64,000 nucleotides of DNA from Sycobia sp. Sy_11 (GCA_018907035.1 JACCIC010000002.1:4595001-4659000), one strand, 5' to 3'; counted from the stretch's first letter, positions 11,300 through 25,243 are shown. Notes: generated by a model from the letters alone, not told the origin. Numbers and translations: made by a program.

Positions 11300-13080
11300 T
11301 GTCATCTATTTTACTTGTCAAGCATTTTCTATATAATAAAACACCTCTAAACACGCATACTCTTAGCTAATTTTATTATTGGACTTCAACAGCTTTCTTG
11401 TTTTTTCTGTAATTTTCGGGATTGTCTAAAAGCTGTGTAGGACAAGCAGGATAAATTTACCGGATATTAGATTAAGACCTTAAATTAAAAGACTTTATAT
11501 ACGGAAACATTATTAAATTTTCACGCTATGCGAAATGTATTGTCACGCAAGAAAATAAGAACGATTTATTTCCAAAATAACAAAATTTATAAATATTTAA
11601 GTAAATATAAGAACAATCTTTGCACGAGTTTTACGAAATTATTATGATAGCGCTCTCTATATTCTCATAAGAGTTGCTTATAAATCGATTAACAACTGCG
11701 TTTCGTACTTTTGTTTGCCTTTATATTCTACAAGTCTGACTAATTAATTTATCGAAATGTTTACGTGTAAGTTAAATTTAAATTAAGTAAATATAGTAGA
11801 AAATAGATGAATTGAGATTGAAAAGGGTATTAAAACGATTTTAAATTACATATACTACTATCATTCACATCATTATCAAATAAATTTATCAGGATTCTTT
11901 TCTATTTTTGAAATAATATTAATAGTTATTAAAATTAATAATAATGAGAAAATGCGAATAATAAGATCATTTTAATTTTCCTAATTAACTTTAGTTTTTT
12001 TAAAGTACATAAAATTACGGTTTTATTCTCGATATTTCCCATTATTAACTAATATACTTGGTCTGTAATGTTTCTGATGCTACAAACTGGATACATGTTA
12101 ATAAACGAGATCCTAACAAGTTTATATTTGAATTGTAATTTCATAAATCATTTTGGCGTCTAGAATTTAGTGTATAAAATAACATTTTCATTAAATAATA
12201 TGGGTTGGAATCTCTAACTAAAATTGATTTTAAATCCGAGAGGATTTTCAAGCACTAACAATTTTAACCTAATGAAAATAAACTGGTAACTACTTGCGGC
12301 TTATTAAAGGTATTAGAAAAAAAGAACTTATTATTGATGGGCGTTATAATAGACTTATCATAAATTAACTGAAATTATGGAAAACGGTTGAATATACACT
12401 GGGACCAGTATAGATGAACTCGACACTTCTTATTAATTAAGGTCCTTGTTTTTGCCACTGTCGGAAATTTATCGGTAGGCCATCTAGCGTCGATTTTTCG
12501 AAGATATGGTCCAAGTCAACCGTCAGTAGCCCAATATTTAACCAGTTCCACAAAACGTTGACATTTATATATTCACTGAGATGATTTTTCTTATTAATAG
12601 CACAGGTCGTTTTTTTCCCATTTCAATACCCGCATAATTTCTGCATACAGGTTATTAATTCAGGACGCTCGATAATGTATATAAATGTGCTGAACTTAAA
12701 GCTTTAATTCCATACATATAATTAACTTTTAGTAAACTATACTATACGATCATTCATTTTCACCACGTGACCCGAACAATCGTCTTAAACTCGCAATTTC
12801 GTGATTATAGCTATGCAAAAAATCTTTTAACGATATTTTCATTATTTTTTATCTTGTAATACCGCAATCACAATACCGCACAGGTCATTCCAATCATGGG
12901 AAACAAACGCTTTTAGGAAAACAGTTTTTTTTTTTTGGAAAATCGCGTACCTCCACAGATCGTATGCTATTTCGAACAATTTATTTTTCCGCTATCTCTT
13001 GAAATCGATATAGGGCGCTTTTCTAGAAGCTGACGAAATCTCCGTGAGAGACATCGAGGCAGAAGTATATGTAAGACTTT
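11300..13080. other. AT-rich non-coding stretch
   Basis: Strongly AT-rich and stop-dense in all frames. I see no gene, RNA or repeat beyond short homopolymers (T-run near 12927-12936). Confidence 0.6.
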
Positions 13081-13099
13081 ACGGGGAGCTAGACAATGG

Positions 13100-13103
<4 letters not shown>

Positions 13104-13144
<41 letters not shown>
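13104..13144. repeat. (TA)n microsatellite
   Basis: Perfect TA array. Confidence 0.95.
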
Positions 13145-13149
<5 letters not shown>

Positions 13150-13582
13150 TCAGTTTACTTACTGAATCCCGGGTGTATATGTAACACGGAGAAAGAAGAC
13201 TCTCAAAGTTCTGGGAAAATTCTATACCGTTTCGGCGCGTTCATTTTTGGTGTCACGGCAGAAATATATGTAATCCACTACCGAAAAACAAGACTTTCGC
13301 GCATACACACACACATACAAACATATATATGACGAAACGAATGCAATGGCCCGTATAACCGACATCTTTATAAAGACGGTTATATTAAAATCCGACTTTT
13401 GCGACACTTTTCGTGTTTGTATGCCGAAAAACGGAGTGTATGTGTCTCTTTGCGATCGCGGGGGAAGCTCGAACCATTTCAACATTGAGAAGAAGAAAAA
13501 AACGGCTATTACGCGATTGCGAAGATTTTGTCGCTTTTTTTCTCTTCGCTTTCAAATTCTCCTCTTTGTATGTATATACGCG

Positions 13583-13583
<1 letters not shown>

Positions 13584-13631
<48 letters not shown>
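13584..13631. repeat. (TA)n microsatellite
   Basis: Perfect TA array. Confidence 0.95.
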
Positions 13632-13633
<2 letters not shown>

Positions 13634-13980
13634 CGTTCAAATCCAATTTCTTTTGTGTAGATTTTTTGGATAAAAACCATTATCTATATAATACAATGCT
13701 GGGGGTGTGCATTAATGGCGAACATACTTATACATTTAATGCAACCCTATACGTAGATACAAGTAGATCTATTTTTCTTACGCAACCCAATTTAGCAATA
13801 GGTTTTCGCACGTTCGAATTTCGTACACACAAACACACACACACACATAGATATTTATGTTAGACAATGAATGGAATACGGCTTCAGCTCGCCTGTATAT
13901 AATCACTCGGTACTTTCAATTTTCACACATTCAATTGTAGCTTAATATTTATAGACACAGTTCGCTCTATTTTTATGCAG

Positions 13981-13982
<2 letters not shown>

Positions 13983-14026
<44 letters not shown>
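13983..14026. repeat. (TA)n microsatellite
   Basis: Perfect TA array. Confidence 0.95.
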
Positions 14027-14031
<5 letters not shown>

Positions 14032-14406
14032 GTTCAAGTGAATTGTAGTTATTTATTGCTATAAATCAGCGTTATTTATAGATACATGATTTTGCAATTA
14101 CTGATCCATATCAACCTGCCGGATTGACACGGATTTTCAGAAAAATATAGGTCGAAAACAACTATAGAAAGAATGAAGCGTATAGATCCTGTAAAGTAAT
14201 CACATTCTAATTTATTATCTCATTAGTCATAAAGCTACACGATGTAGATTGAATAAAATAATAGCTGCATATTGTTGAGAGTTTTTAATGACATTTAAAA
14301 TCCCTTAATAAATACTGCTTTATATGATAATACAGAGAATTACAGAGGTACCATGTATAAATTAAAAAGCAATAAAGATTCATAAAAATAGAATTTTTTA
14401 GCTAAA

Positions 14407-14408
<2 letters not shown>

Positions 14409-14459
<51 letters not shown>
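14409..14459. repeat. (AT)n microsatellite
   Basis: Perfect AT array of about 51 bases. Confidence 0.95.
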
Positions 14460-14463
<4 letters not shown>

Positions 14464-14810
14464 CTTTGAAAATACTTAAACTAAAGTAATTATAATGGTT
14501 TCAAAAAAAAAAAATTTGTACACTCGAAGAATGTACAAGGTCTACTTAACTACAGGCATACCAATGAGTCTCACTTTCCTGAAAGTGAAAACTTATGATT
14601 AGAGTTGCTGGGCGCGATGCGCTAAAAGATACCACGTGGTCTCAGTGTGCAGCCATTACAGTTCAAACGTGATCTGAACGCCACATACAGTTGTTTGGAT
14701 TTGAAATCTAATCGTTTAATGTATAGAACGCTTTATTTTTACATAGCATTTCGATCCGTCGTATCGATGAGGGAGCCCTTCAAACGGATCTTACCAATTC
14801 GACGTATTCG

Positions 14811-15060
14811 TTAATTGATACATTGTCCCAATAAGTATAGTTTACCCTTAACATATTTATGCTGAAAACCTGAAAATAACAAACTGTCCAGCTGATGTGC
14901 AACGACAAAAGACAATTTTGTTCTTTCCGATGTACTTATTCCAAGCACTATTATTTCCTTGAACGCGACATTACATCGTTTCCGGAAACTTTGTCCAGCA
15001 TATTGGACACTCACAATTTATAAGTAGTATCTAAAACGCAATGTTTCCATATTTAAAACG
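14811..15060 (-). pseudogene. possible Penelope-like element endonuclease (GIY-YIG) relic
   Basis: On the minus strand, INCEC (about 15025-15011) is followed after a frame change by QYAGQSFRKRCNVAFKE and, further on, VVAHQLDS and a terminal lysine-rich stretch ending at a stop near 14811. This order resembles the GIY-YIG endonuclease end of Penelope-like retroelements and related retroposons: a cysteine-containing K-I-N-C-x-C lead-in, Y-x-G-Q-(T/S)-x-R, an R-x-x-x-x-F-K-E-like helix, then a conserved H in a late helix. The frame change inside the motif and the lack of a recognisable reverse transcriptase upstream (15.1-15.8 kb) make it a dead fragment at best. This is motif resemblance from memory, without a database search. 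Confidence 0.35.
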
Positions 15061-15832
15061 CATGGACAGGTGAAAATTTCGAGATACGTAGAAACTTATT
15101 CTGCAGACTTCAGTTTCATCGATGACAAGTCAGTTTTTTCAAAAGTTAGACCATGTGCATGAAAATTCTACAGTGATATATTTTTTTTTTGAACACATTA
15201 TTTTTATGTACGAGTTTCTGTAAATATTTCCACAGGTTCCGTATTTTTACAGACGAACTTTCAATGCTTTTTTCTCAAATAATGAAATCCATAATCCATC
15301 TTCGTCTTGTGATCAATCGAACGATCGGTATTTTTTTGTATACAAGGATACATTTTCTTTTTTTACCGAGTATACCAATTGGTAATCTCTTGTGAAACAG
15401 TTAAAGCGTACGGTTGTTACCTTCTTTCTTTTAAATATGAACCAGTTCAATCAAGATTGAAAGAAGGTAAGACAGATTAAATATATGTCACGTCTCTTTC
15501 TCTCCCTCGCTTCTTACGATAATTTCTTTTAAGACAATATGATATTATATTAACAAATCGCTCTTTTTCATGTATCGTGCTCTCTTCTATAATTAAATTT
15601 CCAAATCGTCCATTCGAATCAAGCGTGCGCGACGCCTTAAGGACAATCGAGTGTATCATTCACGAGTAACACGTGGTAGCACTGGCCAAGTGCCAATCAC
15701 ACTGAGTTGGACGAAATTCAAAATACATAAATTATTGAGTACAGGAAAATAATAGGCTTGCTCATTTGGTGTTTCTTAAATGCACTTTGACATAACCGCA
15801 TACTGGCGCTTCGAAAGACACTCGGACAAGTA

Positions 15833-16174
15833 TTGATCCGAAATTCTTTTGACCGTAGAAAGATATTCGCTCTCCTTAATAACAGTATAGTAAGTCAAGA
15901 TATGCTCTCAATTTTTTTATGTATCTCAAATGATTTCAAGTCAAAAATCTTTTGTAACAAGTATCCATTAAGCATAGTAATTACTCAATACCCACTTATT
16001 GATTTGGACGAAACTACAAGTGACTTGAAAGTAATCAAAACTATTTCCAAAAATATTTGGATACTTCATAAAATAAAACGCAGGCTGGCTGGTCGGTATT
16101 TTCAGAATTTTAATATAAACGTTACTGACCAGGAGAGGTTGTCAGATACAGACGATGATTTAGGTCCAAATTGA
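15833..16174 (+). other. open frame of 113 codons, unrecognised
   Basis: This is the longest plus-strand open frame of the upstream region that is not built from a microsatellite. The predicted protein is rich in Ile, Lys, Asn and Asp, with an acidic end (LSDTDDDLGPN). I cannot assign it to a family. Downstream to about 16.7 kb other frames stay readable for short stretches, so this could be a decayed transposon or other old insertion. It has no clear splice sites, and chance is not excluded. Confidence 0.2.
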
Positions 16175-17084
16175 ATAAGATGACCCGAAATTATATTTTA
16201 AATGACTCTTACTAAAACAAACTAAAACAAACCTTACAACAGAAAAGGTTTAATGAACATATATGCTCTCAAATGCACATTTTTCTTATTTTCCACCCAT
16301 TCACGAATGATTATCTACCTATCGATAATGTGCGCGAAATGGGTCAAACTGCAGTTGATGATCACTCACATTTATGTACGTAGATTGATCAGGATATTAT
16401 TGACGTAGATGTTATTTTTGCTTCCAATTAAGAACCAAAAATAGGCATTCTGATTCAGAAATTCATCATCCTACACAATGTATATCAAATTTTATTACTA
16501 ATTCTAAACAAGAAAGTATATATTATTATGGAAATAGTCGAACGATCAATTTTAAAACATCAGAGGCCTCGTATTATAGATAATCAAAGTTTCTTCGGCC
16601 AGTCTATAGCAAATCTGTCGCTTATATATTTGATAAACACTGATTACGAATTTTATGGAGTTGAATAAGTATAGCCAATGGACAATGACTATAAACATTT
16701 AAGGCATGTTTAGAAAAAATTGGCCTTCGAGAACATTTTGTGTGAGTAAAGATCATTATTTATATATAATTTAGGGGATCCGAATACCCAGTTAATACAG
16801 ATCTATTATATATGAGCTATTCTACATACACAATTCTGATTCACTTATCGCCAATAGGATTCATTCAGTTCAAATTGAGAAGATGTCCCTATTGAAGAAA
16901 TTTATTGCTTTACAAACAGAAGGTATTTCATTCAAATAGATAGCAGAAAAATGGATAAAAATATAAAGGTCGTAAAATCAATGAATTAACTATGTAATCG
17001 AAACATCAGTAACATGTTCATAAACGTTCTCCTACTTTTTTAAATGAGATCCCCCTGTTTTCGTACTGTAAACATGTATTTATA

Positions 17085-17091
17085 TTTATAG

Positions 17092-17143
<52 letters not shown>

Positions 17144-17151
17144 CTATAAAT
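17085..17151. repeat. (TA)n array framed by a perfect inverted repeat
   Basis: A TA array (17093-17142) has flanks ATTTATAGTTA on the left and TAACTATAAAT on the right that are exact reverse complements. The whole 67 bp is therefore one continuous palindrome able to form a hairpin or cruciform. Confidence 0.9.
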
Positions 17152-17856
17152 GTGTATAATATATCGATATATACTTAAAACGTCGTCCTCAACAATTTAA
17201 CCCCAATCATCCGATGCATTTCCTTGAAATTCCACGTTATTAAGTGAATTAGGCTTCTTATACCTAGAAGAGCTTGAAACGGCGACTTAGAGTTAGAGAG
17301 GTTTTAGGACCCGCTAAATGATAGATAATAATGTCGGCTTATACAAGAAAATGAGAATGTATATAAGGCGAATTCTTTATGTAATGCGCGCATTAGCATA
17401 TGTATTAAATGTTTTATTCCTCGACTTTTTTTTTCTCCTTCTATTTTGCAACCGAGACGTGGCGTGTCTCCTTAAAATTATGGGTATAGAATTCCGTACA
17501 ATTAGACGATTGACATTTAGACAGTGTTACAAACTTCTATATATATAAAGAGAACAGTACGATGTAAATATACGTGTATGCAGGTACACAAACCTAATAC
17601 GTTCTCTCCTCGGGGCAGTGGCGCCTGCGGTGCAAGTTTAGAGCAGTACGCTCGCACGTACGATAACCCCACGGGTTAAAAACTACATACACATACATAC
17701 ACACACATACATTCGGGCGCGCGTGTATATATATATATAATTACGCTTCCCACGAGAACGCGTTCTCATAATAAACTCTCCCCGCGTGAGTTTGCCCTGT
17801 AAGATAAGTAAAGCGCAACATGGAGCGAGAGAAACAGAGATATGAAAAAAAGAGCG

Positions 17857-17857
<1 letters not shown>

Positions 17858-17898
<41 letters not shown>
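17858..17898. repeat. (AT)n microsatellite
   Basis: Perfect AT array. Confidence 0.95.
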
Positions 17899-17907
<9 letters not shown>

Positions 17908-18198
17908 GCATGTATTTTAAAACCGATTTAGCTTCTCCATCGACCCGTCACAATTGCAACACGTCCCGCCCATCGTCGATGCGTTGAGGTATAGGTGATA
18001 CACACACACACACGCGCGCGCGCGCGTGCGCACATTTTTTTGATTACTTGAGGGGTGCAGACTGAACGCATACATGCACGCAATACTGATTGGTCAATTT
18101 CTGGCGAACAGCAACACTTTGCCACATTATATTCCATTGAGTTCGCGCGCTCTTATATGGCCCAGAGGGCGATATTGAGCGCCTTGGGGAGTTGCTCG

Positions 18199-18199
<1 letters not shown>

Positions 18200-18254
<55 letters not shown>
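18200..18254. repeat. (TA)n microsatellite
   Basis: Perfect array of about 55 bases. Confidence 0.95.
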
Positions 18255-18256
<2 letters not shown>

Positions 18257-18361
18257 ATGTAGAGTAGTTTCTATGTACAATTAAATACATAGCTTTAACA
18301 AGCACACTTGGCTAACTTTTAATTGTCCTCTCTATAATCATAGTCGTGAAACGCCTGAGAT

Positions 18362-18365
<4 letters not shown>

Positions 18366-18396
<31 letters not shown>
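18366..18396. repeat. (GA)n microsatellite
   Basis: Perfect GA array of about 30 bases. Confidence 0.9.
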
Positions 18397-18397
<1 letters not shown>

Positions 18398-18638
18398 GCT
18401 TTTCGGATTCAACTTTAATACACGCTTTCGATGCTTCGACTTCAAATGTACGGTAACTTAAGGGGAGGGAACTATCGTAGATTACAAGGTATATTCATTG
18501 TTCATTTGAAAATTTTCATACTAATTATTATATCGTGCAGAAAACATTTATGATAATCGGTGAATATGACGAGCCAAGATTTTCATTCTCTCTTTTTCTA
18601 GACAGGTTAATTCAAAGGCACTGATTAATTTGCTTCTT

Positions 18639-18795
<157 letters not shown>

Positions 18796-18930
18796 TTTAT
18801 CTCGTACAGATATATGTGCATATTTCTGCAATTAAATCCCGGAGAATTCCGGATAGTTCGCCAATGTTTCAACTGCGCGCAAATTGAAGCAACGTTTAAA
18901 TCCCGTATGCTTTTGCATTACATAGTCGGA

Positions 18931-18932
<2 letters not shown>

Positions 18933-18982
<50 letters not shown>
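18933..18982. repeat. (AT)n microsatellite
   Basis: Perfect array of about 50 bases. Confidence 0.95.
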
Positions 18983-18986
<4 letters not shown>

Positions 18987-19068
18987 CATTTTAACGAGTG
19001 TACCGAGTGCGGGCAAAGTAATAGCCAGTGAAATAGTAAAATTGCTCGCGCTGCACTGAACTGACTCT

Positions 19069-19069
19069 T

Positions 19070-19101
<32 letters not shown>
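19069..19101. repeat. (TAA)n microsatellite
   Basis: About eleven TAA units. Confidence 0.9.
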
Positions 19102-19342
19102 CTCCCCGATGGATCGGTTTAGCTTAAAGAGCTACGAAATTACTTGACCAATATATAAGATTTTTTTCTCCCTTTTTTTGTTTCTTTTTTTTTTAAATAA
19201 CTTTTATCCTTCTTGCAAATTTTATAAGTTTGCCTAACAGTATTTATATTTGCATAAATCAAATTAAGAACTGAAATTTGAAAGGCTGCCGCTACCGCGC
19301 GAGGAAAAAATTGCAATTTCAACGGGGCTTATGGTTGACTCG

Positions 19343-19345
<3 letters not shown>

Positions 19346-19405
<60 letters not shown>
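19346..19405. repeat. (TA)n microsatellite
   Basis: Perfect TA array of 60 bases, the longest TA array noted in the window. Confidence 0.95.
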
Positions 19406-19407
<2 letters not shown>

Positions 19408-19795
19408 AATTTGTCTCCGAAATAAAAAATGAAAGTAATTTGTGTGCGTGCGCGCGCGCGCGTGTGTGTGTTTATATATATATTATTGTATTGCCCATCT
19501 GCATCTTCGGTGTTGAGATGAAAAAAAAGAAGAAAAAAAATACAAAATTCGATTGGAAACGAAATTCTTGGTTTTTGGCTGGAAATTCTTGGTGAGAAAG
19601 CGGCCCCGATTAATATATTTATCGAAACATAAAAATGACACAAAAGTCGAGGATTGGCTGAACTTTCTTCTTTTTTTCCTCCTCCTCCTCCCCTTCTTCT
19701 CCTTCATTCATCCAAGAATTTCAGCGAAGGGAAACTTCTGATCATTGATTGGTAATATTTCTTCGTGTGTATATACACATACACACACACACACA

Positions 19796-19798
<3 letters not shown>

Positions 19799-19839
<41 letters not shown>
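19799..19839. repeat. (AT)n microsatellite
   Basis: Perfect AT array preceded by a short CA run (19781-19794). Confidence 0.95.
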
Positions 19840-19843
<4 letters not shown>

Positions 19844-19844
19844 T

Positions 19845-20106
19845 ACAACTGTCTTCGGAATCCTGCCTCATTGAGAATTTTTATAAGGTCGATATATATA
19901 GCTATGTACCCATTGTAACTTTAGATGTCTCTTCAGTATATATGATATGAACATTTCGTGTATATTAATGAGTAGCAAGTTTGGAAAATGATGTCTTATG
20001 ATGTAGAATTGATGTATCTGATACACACATACGAACTACTTGATATATGTTTCAGTAATTTTACGAAAAATGATTAAAATTAACCTATATTTTCAAAGTT
20101 TTGCAA

Positions 20107-20140
<34 letters not shown>

Positions 20141-21051
20141 TGAACTTATATACATATATTACTCTATTATACGTATATGGATTTATACAATTTCAAAGCA
20201 CTATTGTTAAGTGCTCGTATAAAGGCGTATATATGATTTGACGTTTTAGACTCATGGGCATATTATGCACGGACGGATTGCTATTTCAACATCTGATACA
20301 TACCTCGAATGTTACAATGGAAATAAATAATCTAGATAGTTAATAATAAATTCTTTCAGAGAAGAGGCATAATTTTATAATAGAATCGTATAATAAACAC
20401 GACGTGTCTAATCTTAAAAGTTCGTACTTTAGCAATATTTGTGTATGTGTGTGCGTGCGTGTATGTGTCTGTGTATGCATATATTCAATAGTAAACTATT
20501 ATAGCTTTATAGTAGACTTTTTTATTATATCATTATTATTATTATATTATATTATATTAGATCAAAAGGAGCCTTGCTTATAGATTTTTGATTAAACATA
20601 ATCTGTAGATAGAGAATATATTATAATACGTCAATATCTATCAATCAAGTAGATAGTTGATCTAAAATATATATATACATGCAAAAATTTATAGAAGACT
20701 AGCATCGAGCGTTGCGGACATTTTTCAAATTCCTCTCGCAAAACTTCGAAAAATGTTTTTTTGTCTCTGTATTCCCAAGAAACCAATGAAAACGGAATGT
20801 CAATTTCTCAGTTGTTCCGCTCACACGGTCATTCCTTACGTGATAATTTATTGGTTCAATCAACGTTTTCATATTGGTTCTATGAACGCAATAAGAATAC
20901 CCTCGCGACATGCCTATATTGGCATTATAATTGAAATCTACTTGAAATTCTAAAATACGTTCTGTTTTAATTTAAATCTAGGACACTAGACGTTGCACGG
21001 CAATTATTCCAGTTCCCACAATGTGCAAAATTTAATAATCTTTCCACTCTG

Positions 21052-21088
<37 letters not shown>

Positions 21089-21900
21089 TTCAAAACATTG
21101 ATAAATGAGCATTACTTGCATTTTCATTTCCCAACCCCGGAAAATTTCTCAGACTGTTCTTCAAAGTTTTCTTCGCCTCCTACGCGTATTTGCTTAGTCA
21201 TTTCGCACTTACATATCTGAGACTCTCCGGTCAAGCTCTACATATACAGACGCATATGAAGGATCCTCGATCCGAGACCCCACAGGCTCTTTTCTTCACG
21301 GTGCAAACGAGAAAACGCGGCCGGCGTAAAACTTTTCCAGATGAAACGGCCAGCGTCCAACGTTAGCTGCTACTTTGCATCCGTCGCGCGTACTGTGTAC
21401 GAGGAGGCACCGAGGCACGTTGAAAATAAAAAGGAAAGAAAAGAAAACACTTTATTCCCTGCCGTCCCGGGAGCTGGATGTGTGTAATATAGGCAAATAG
21501 ACGGAGACGCGGGAGAAAGGAAAAACATCGAGGTCCTAGAAAAAAAAGAGTTGAGAAAAAAAATGGAAAAAACCGCTTATTGCTCAAGGTATATATATAT
21601 ATATATACATCCTCATATACATACGATGCACATACGCGTGTTCAGATGTGTCCGAAGCCATTTGGTCGAGCGTATTATGACTTAATATCCAGAGTGGTGC
21701 GTGTATATATTTCGTTGAAAAGATAGACAGAAAAACGAGGTTACTTTGTAAAACGAAATTGTCATTCGATTGACAAATAATATATATAACCAATGTGGTG
21801 CTCGAAGAGGAAAATGTTTGTTTCTTTATTATTTTTTTCTTAAACTTTTGTAACACGCGCGAACGCAATATTCAAATCCGATCAGGCCCATATACTTATA
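19845..21900. other. AT-rich non-coding stretch
   Basis: Contains short TA arrays at about 20110-20138 and 21056-21085 and a TTATA-type repeat near 20533-20560. No gene or recognisable mobile element was seen. Confidence 0.5.
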
Positions 21901-21923
21901 GATACACGATTCGTAAACTAATT

Positions 21924-21926
<3 letters not shown>

Positions 21927-21975
<49 letters not shown>
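21927..21975. repeat. (AT)n microsatellite
   Basis: Perfect AT array. Confidence 0.95.
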
Positions 21976-21980
<5 letters not shown>

Positions 21981-22039
21981 GGTGCCTGATAGATATCGGA
22001 TCGTGCGAAGGTCGACCCAGTATAAGCCCGAGGTCGATT

Positions 22040-22572
22040 TTAATAAACGAAATATCATCGCCGCTCGATGATGAATCGAAAAATCCATCGAGTTTTTAGC
22101 ATTCCTGGCGAGCGGCGGCGACACTCCGTCGCGGGCGCCACGGCTGTATTACCCAATCTATTTTTGTTGGCCGGTTCGTGTATGTATACATATATACATA
22201 TATATATATATGCCCACATGGCGTCAGGCCCATCGTGGCGCCCGTCAAGATTTAAGGTGTCCCCGGTGGTCGACGACTGGGCGGGGGGAGGATCGCTCCT
22301 CGACTTCCATAGAACACACACACACACACATACACTCACAAACACACACACAATCATCGGGAACAGGAATATCGCGGGACAGCGTGGACGTATCGGCAGA
22401 GATCGCTCATAGCGCGGAGGTGTCGTTCACCCCTTCCCAATATACCTTCGTGAATTCTGGTAGGTAATAACGTTGGTCTCGCTCGGGGCTTTGCGGGATG
22501 GGAGGAGGTAGGAGGGGGGATATAAGCGCGTGCGTAACCCGGCGCCTATATAAACACACAGAGGCATATGGG

Positions 22573-22623
<51 letters not shown>

Positions 22624-22900
22624 GCATAACGCCCGGGGGGCAAAAGTCGTTTATTAGAGCCGCGTTCCTGAGAGGCACGCAATAAGGATACGCGCGCAAA
22701 GTAACCGAACTTTGGCTTGTCATCGCTCGGCGCCCGGGGGCAATTTACACCTATACTATATATATATATACATAGGTTCATAAAAAAAAAACAAAAAACC
22801 GTTGCTCGCTCGCGCGTCAGGCCATTGTCCTCGGTGCAATATGCAGCGCCCTCCTTACGATTATTAAGGGCGGGTCACAGGCGGGAACGGAATGAGTGGC
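22040..22900. other. CpG-rich block with CA and TA arrays
   Basis: A GC-richer segment with a CA run near 22314-22330, a G-rich tract at 22492-22518 and a TA array at 22581-22620. Long frames exist on both strands but show no family resemblance and run through the arrays, so no gene is called. Confidence 0.35.
22581..22620. repeat. (TA)n microsatellite
   Basis: Perfect TA array. Confidence 0.95.
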
Positions 22901-23399
22901 ACATTCTCGTTTATGTATTTACATTTATCGTATTCATTTTTACATTATCGGATTTATCAAAATTTATCGTACAATAATGTGTCGTTCGAAAAAAAATTTC
23001 TCAAGAAAATTTGGAAATTAAAAAAAAATCTATAGCTATTACCTAATGTTCTACTACTGCTATAGAATCCGTCAGTGTCTGCGTGTTTGAAAAAAATTTC
23101 ACTTTGATATAACGCATTCGGTTCGTTATATGTATTATAGCGCGCCAACATCCCTGATCCTTGGTGCAGCGCGAAATTATAAATATAGAAATTTTTCAGA
23201 TTTTTAGGAAAAACGCATTGATAGATATACGCTTTTGTCATGGATGAGTGTTAATAACGCTAAGATATATCATTCTCATATAGTGTATATATAATCTCGT
23301 TCATCAATCCTTGAAAATACGACATATGAGCGACCGTCTGATGAAAATCACACTAAAACAGTTTAAAACTCCAAGGAATTCCAACGTCGTTCAATCCTC

Positions 23400-23975
23400 G
23401 AAATTTCAACAATCGACTTCCTCACATTCGTTCGTTTGCGCGACGGTATTTTGGCCCGTCGTTTACGGCCCGCTCGGGACAGATTGTGGGCGAAACTCCC
23501 TCTCTGCATCTGAAAATAATTGTTTCGTATGCAAATGCGCGGATCGTTAAGATTAAAAGTAAAAAGAATCAAACAGGAAAATTTCAACAAAAAAAAAAAT
23601 TAGTCACAAATCGACAATTTGACCGCGGACCGTGGACAAGTGTGTATGATTTCCCAGTCCCACCGAGCGATCAATGCTCGATAAAGGAGAAAAATATCCA
23701 CAGACCGCCGACCGGTGGCAGATGCGACCGGGAGTTCCATTAGCCTCCTTAGCCGAACGCGGGGGTACAGAAACTTCGCCGATCGATCGTTACGCGCACG
23801 AGCGACAGGAGATCCTCCTGGGCGTTTTTTTTCCCTCTCGCTTTTTCTCGTCTCTGTTTGGTCGACGGGGGCCTATACGACACTGTCCCGCTTCACAATG
23901 CGCAAACTACTTTCTGTGGAAGTCCGTAGTCGGTGGCTCGAGTCACCCCCCCCCCCCGGACTCCCGACTCATGCA
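23400..23975. other. CpG-rich block
   Basis: Higher G+C and CpG than its neighbours, ending in a C-run at about 23946-23957. No recognised protein or RNA gene. It is followed by about 700 bp of very AT-rich sequence without features. Confidence 0.3.
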
Positions 23976-25121
23976 GATGCTCTAATAATAAATTTTCTCG
24001 TTTCTTTGTCCAAATGCATAGTTAAATAAAGTATATACATATGCAATATATGCAATTTCTCGATTAAACTATTATAAGGAAACAATGTTAAATAAACATG
24101 AAATTTTAACTACAAATGTAAAAACAATGTAACGAGATAACTTTTTAAACTGCTTTTTTCCTCCAAATTCAATCGGATTTATTTTTATCAAAAATCTATA
24201 ATATTATATTATAAAACTACTGAGACTGATAATTGTCTTGAACATATAAATTAATTTTCCCTTATTATTACATTATTATAATAATGATTACACTATTTGT
24301 AGTCCATAATCGCATAGACATGAAGACCTTCAGGCTTATTATTAACTAAAATTATTTCGCACTGGCTTAATCACAAAACTAAAATTCTTTCAAAAAATAT
24401 GGTGACAAGTACTTAAATATGCACGAGCAAGGATGGCAGCCCTTACTTTTAAAATAATTACTTTAAAGATATTATAAAAATTAAAGTAAAGTAATTAAAT
24501 TAAATTAACGTATAACAATATTATTACACATTTAACTTTTTCAAGTTTATCTATTTATTATCGATAATAATTTGTAATTTTATTCATTTTTTCTATATTT
24601 CTTTTTTTCTTTATAGTTTTTTGGGGGTATTAGATTTTCCTTTCAGGATCGATCCCATCTAACGCTGACATTTTGTAAACCCACCAAATCCCCGAACATT
24701 ATCTACATAATACATTTGGAAGAGAAGGAATTACCAACGATGACGATTCTAACTACAGATGCTGCCCCCCCCCCTCCCTCGGCACATCGAACGTTCACTA
24801 CATCCGTATCGAGTGCACGATTTCGTCATCAGAATGCACACATACAAACAAACACACACACACACATACGTGCACGCGCACAAACATCATGTGTTTGTAT
24901 GGGTGCTTGCGCAATACAGCAATACGTTCCTGTTAACGTCCGCACGGGCGCCTTCGCGGCCGCGTGAATTCGGGATTCCTGTGTATGATCTTCGCCGTCG
25001 TTCTGTATATATATAGTGATGGGCCCGATGTAAAATAGCTGGGATGCCGATGTCGTGACGCACCGTGAAAAATCGGCCTTATTGGTTTTTTTCTTTTATT
25101 TTTTTTTGCCCCTGTTGACGC

Positions 25122-25127
<6 letters not shown>

Positions 25128-25178
<51 letters not shown>

Positions 25179-25243
25179 GTGATTTTGTTCCTTTTTTTAA
25201 CGTTTTGAGAGAAAACTCGTTATTTTTCGAAGTATCGCTTTTA

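Noticed and set aside
22055..22781. Several frames of about 85-124 codons on both strands
   Set aside because: They overlap one another on both strands and run through CA and TA arrays; no domain or splice evidence was seen.
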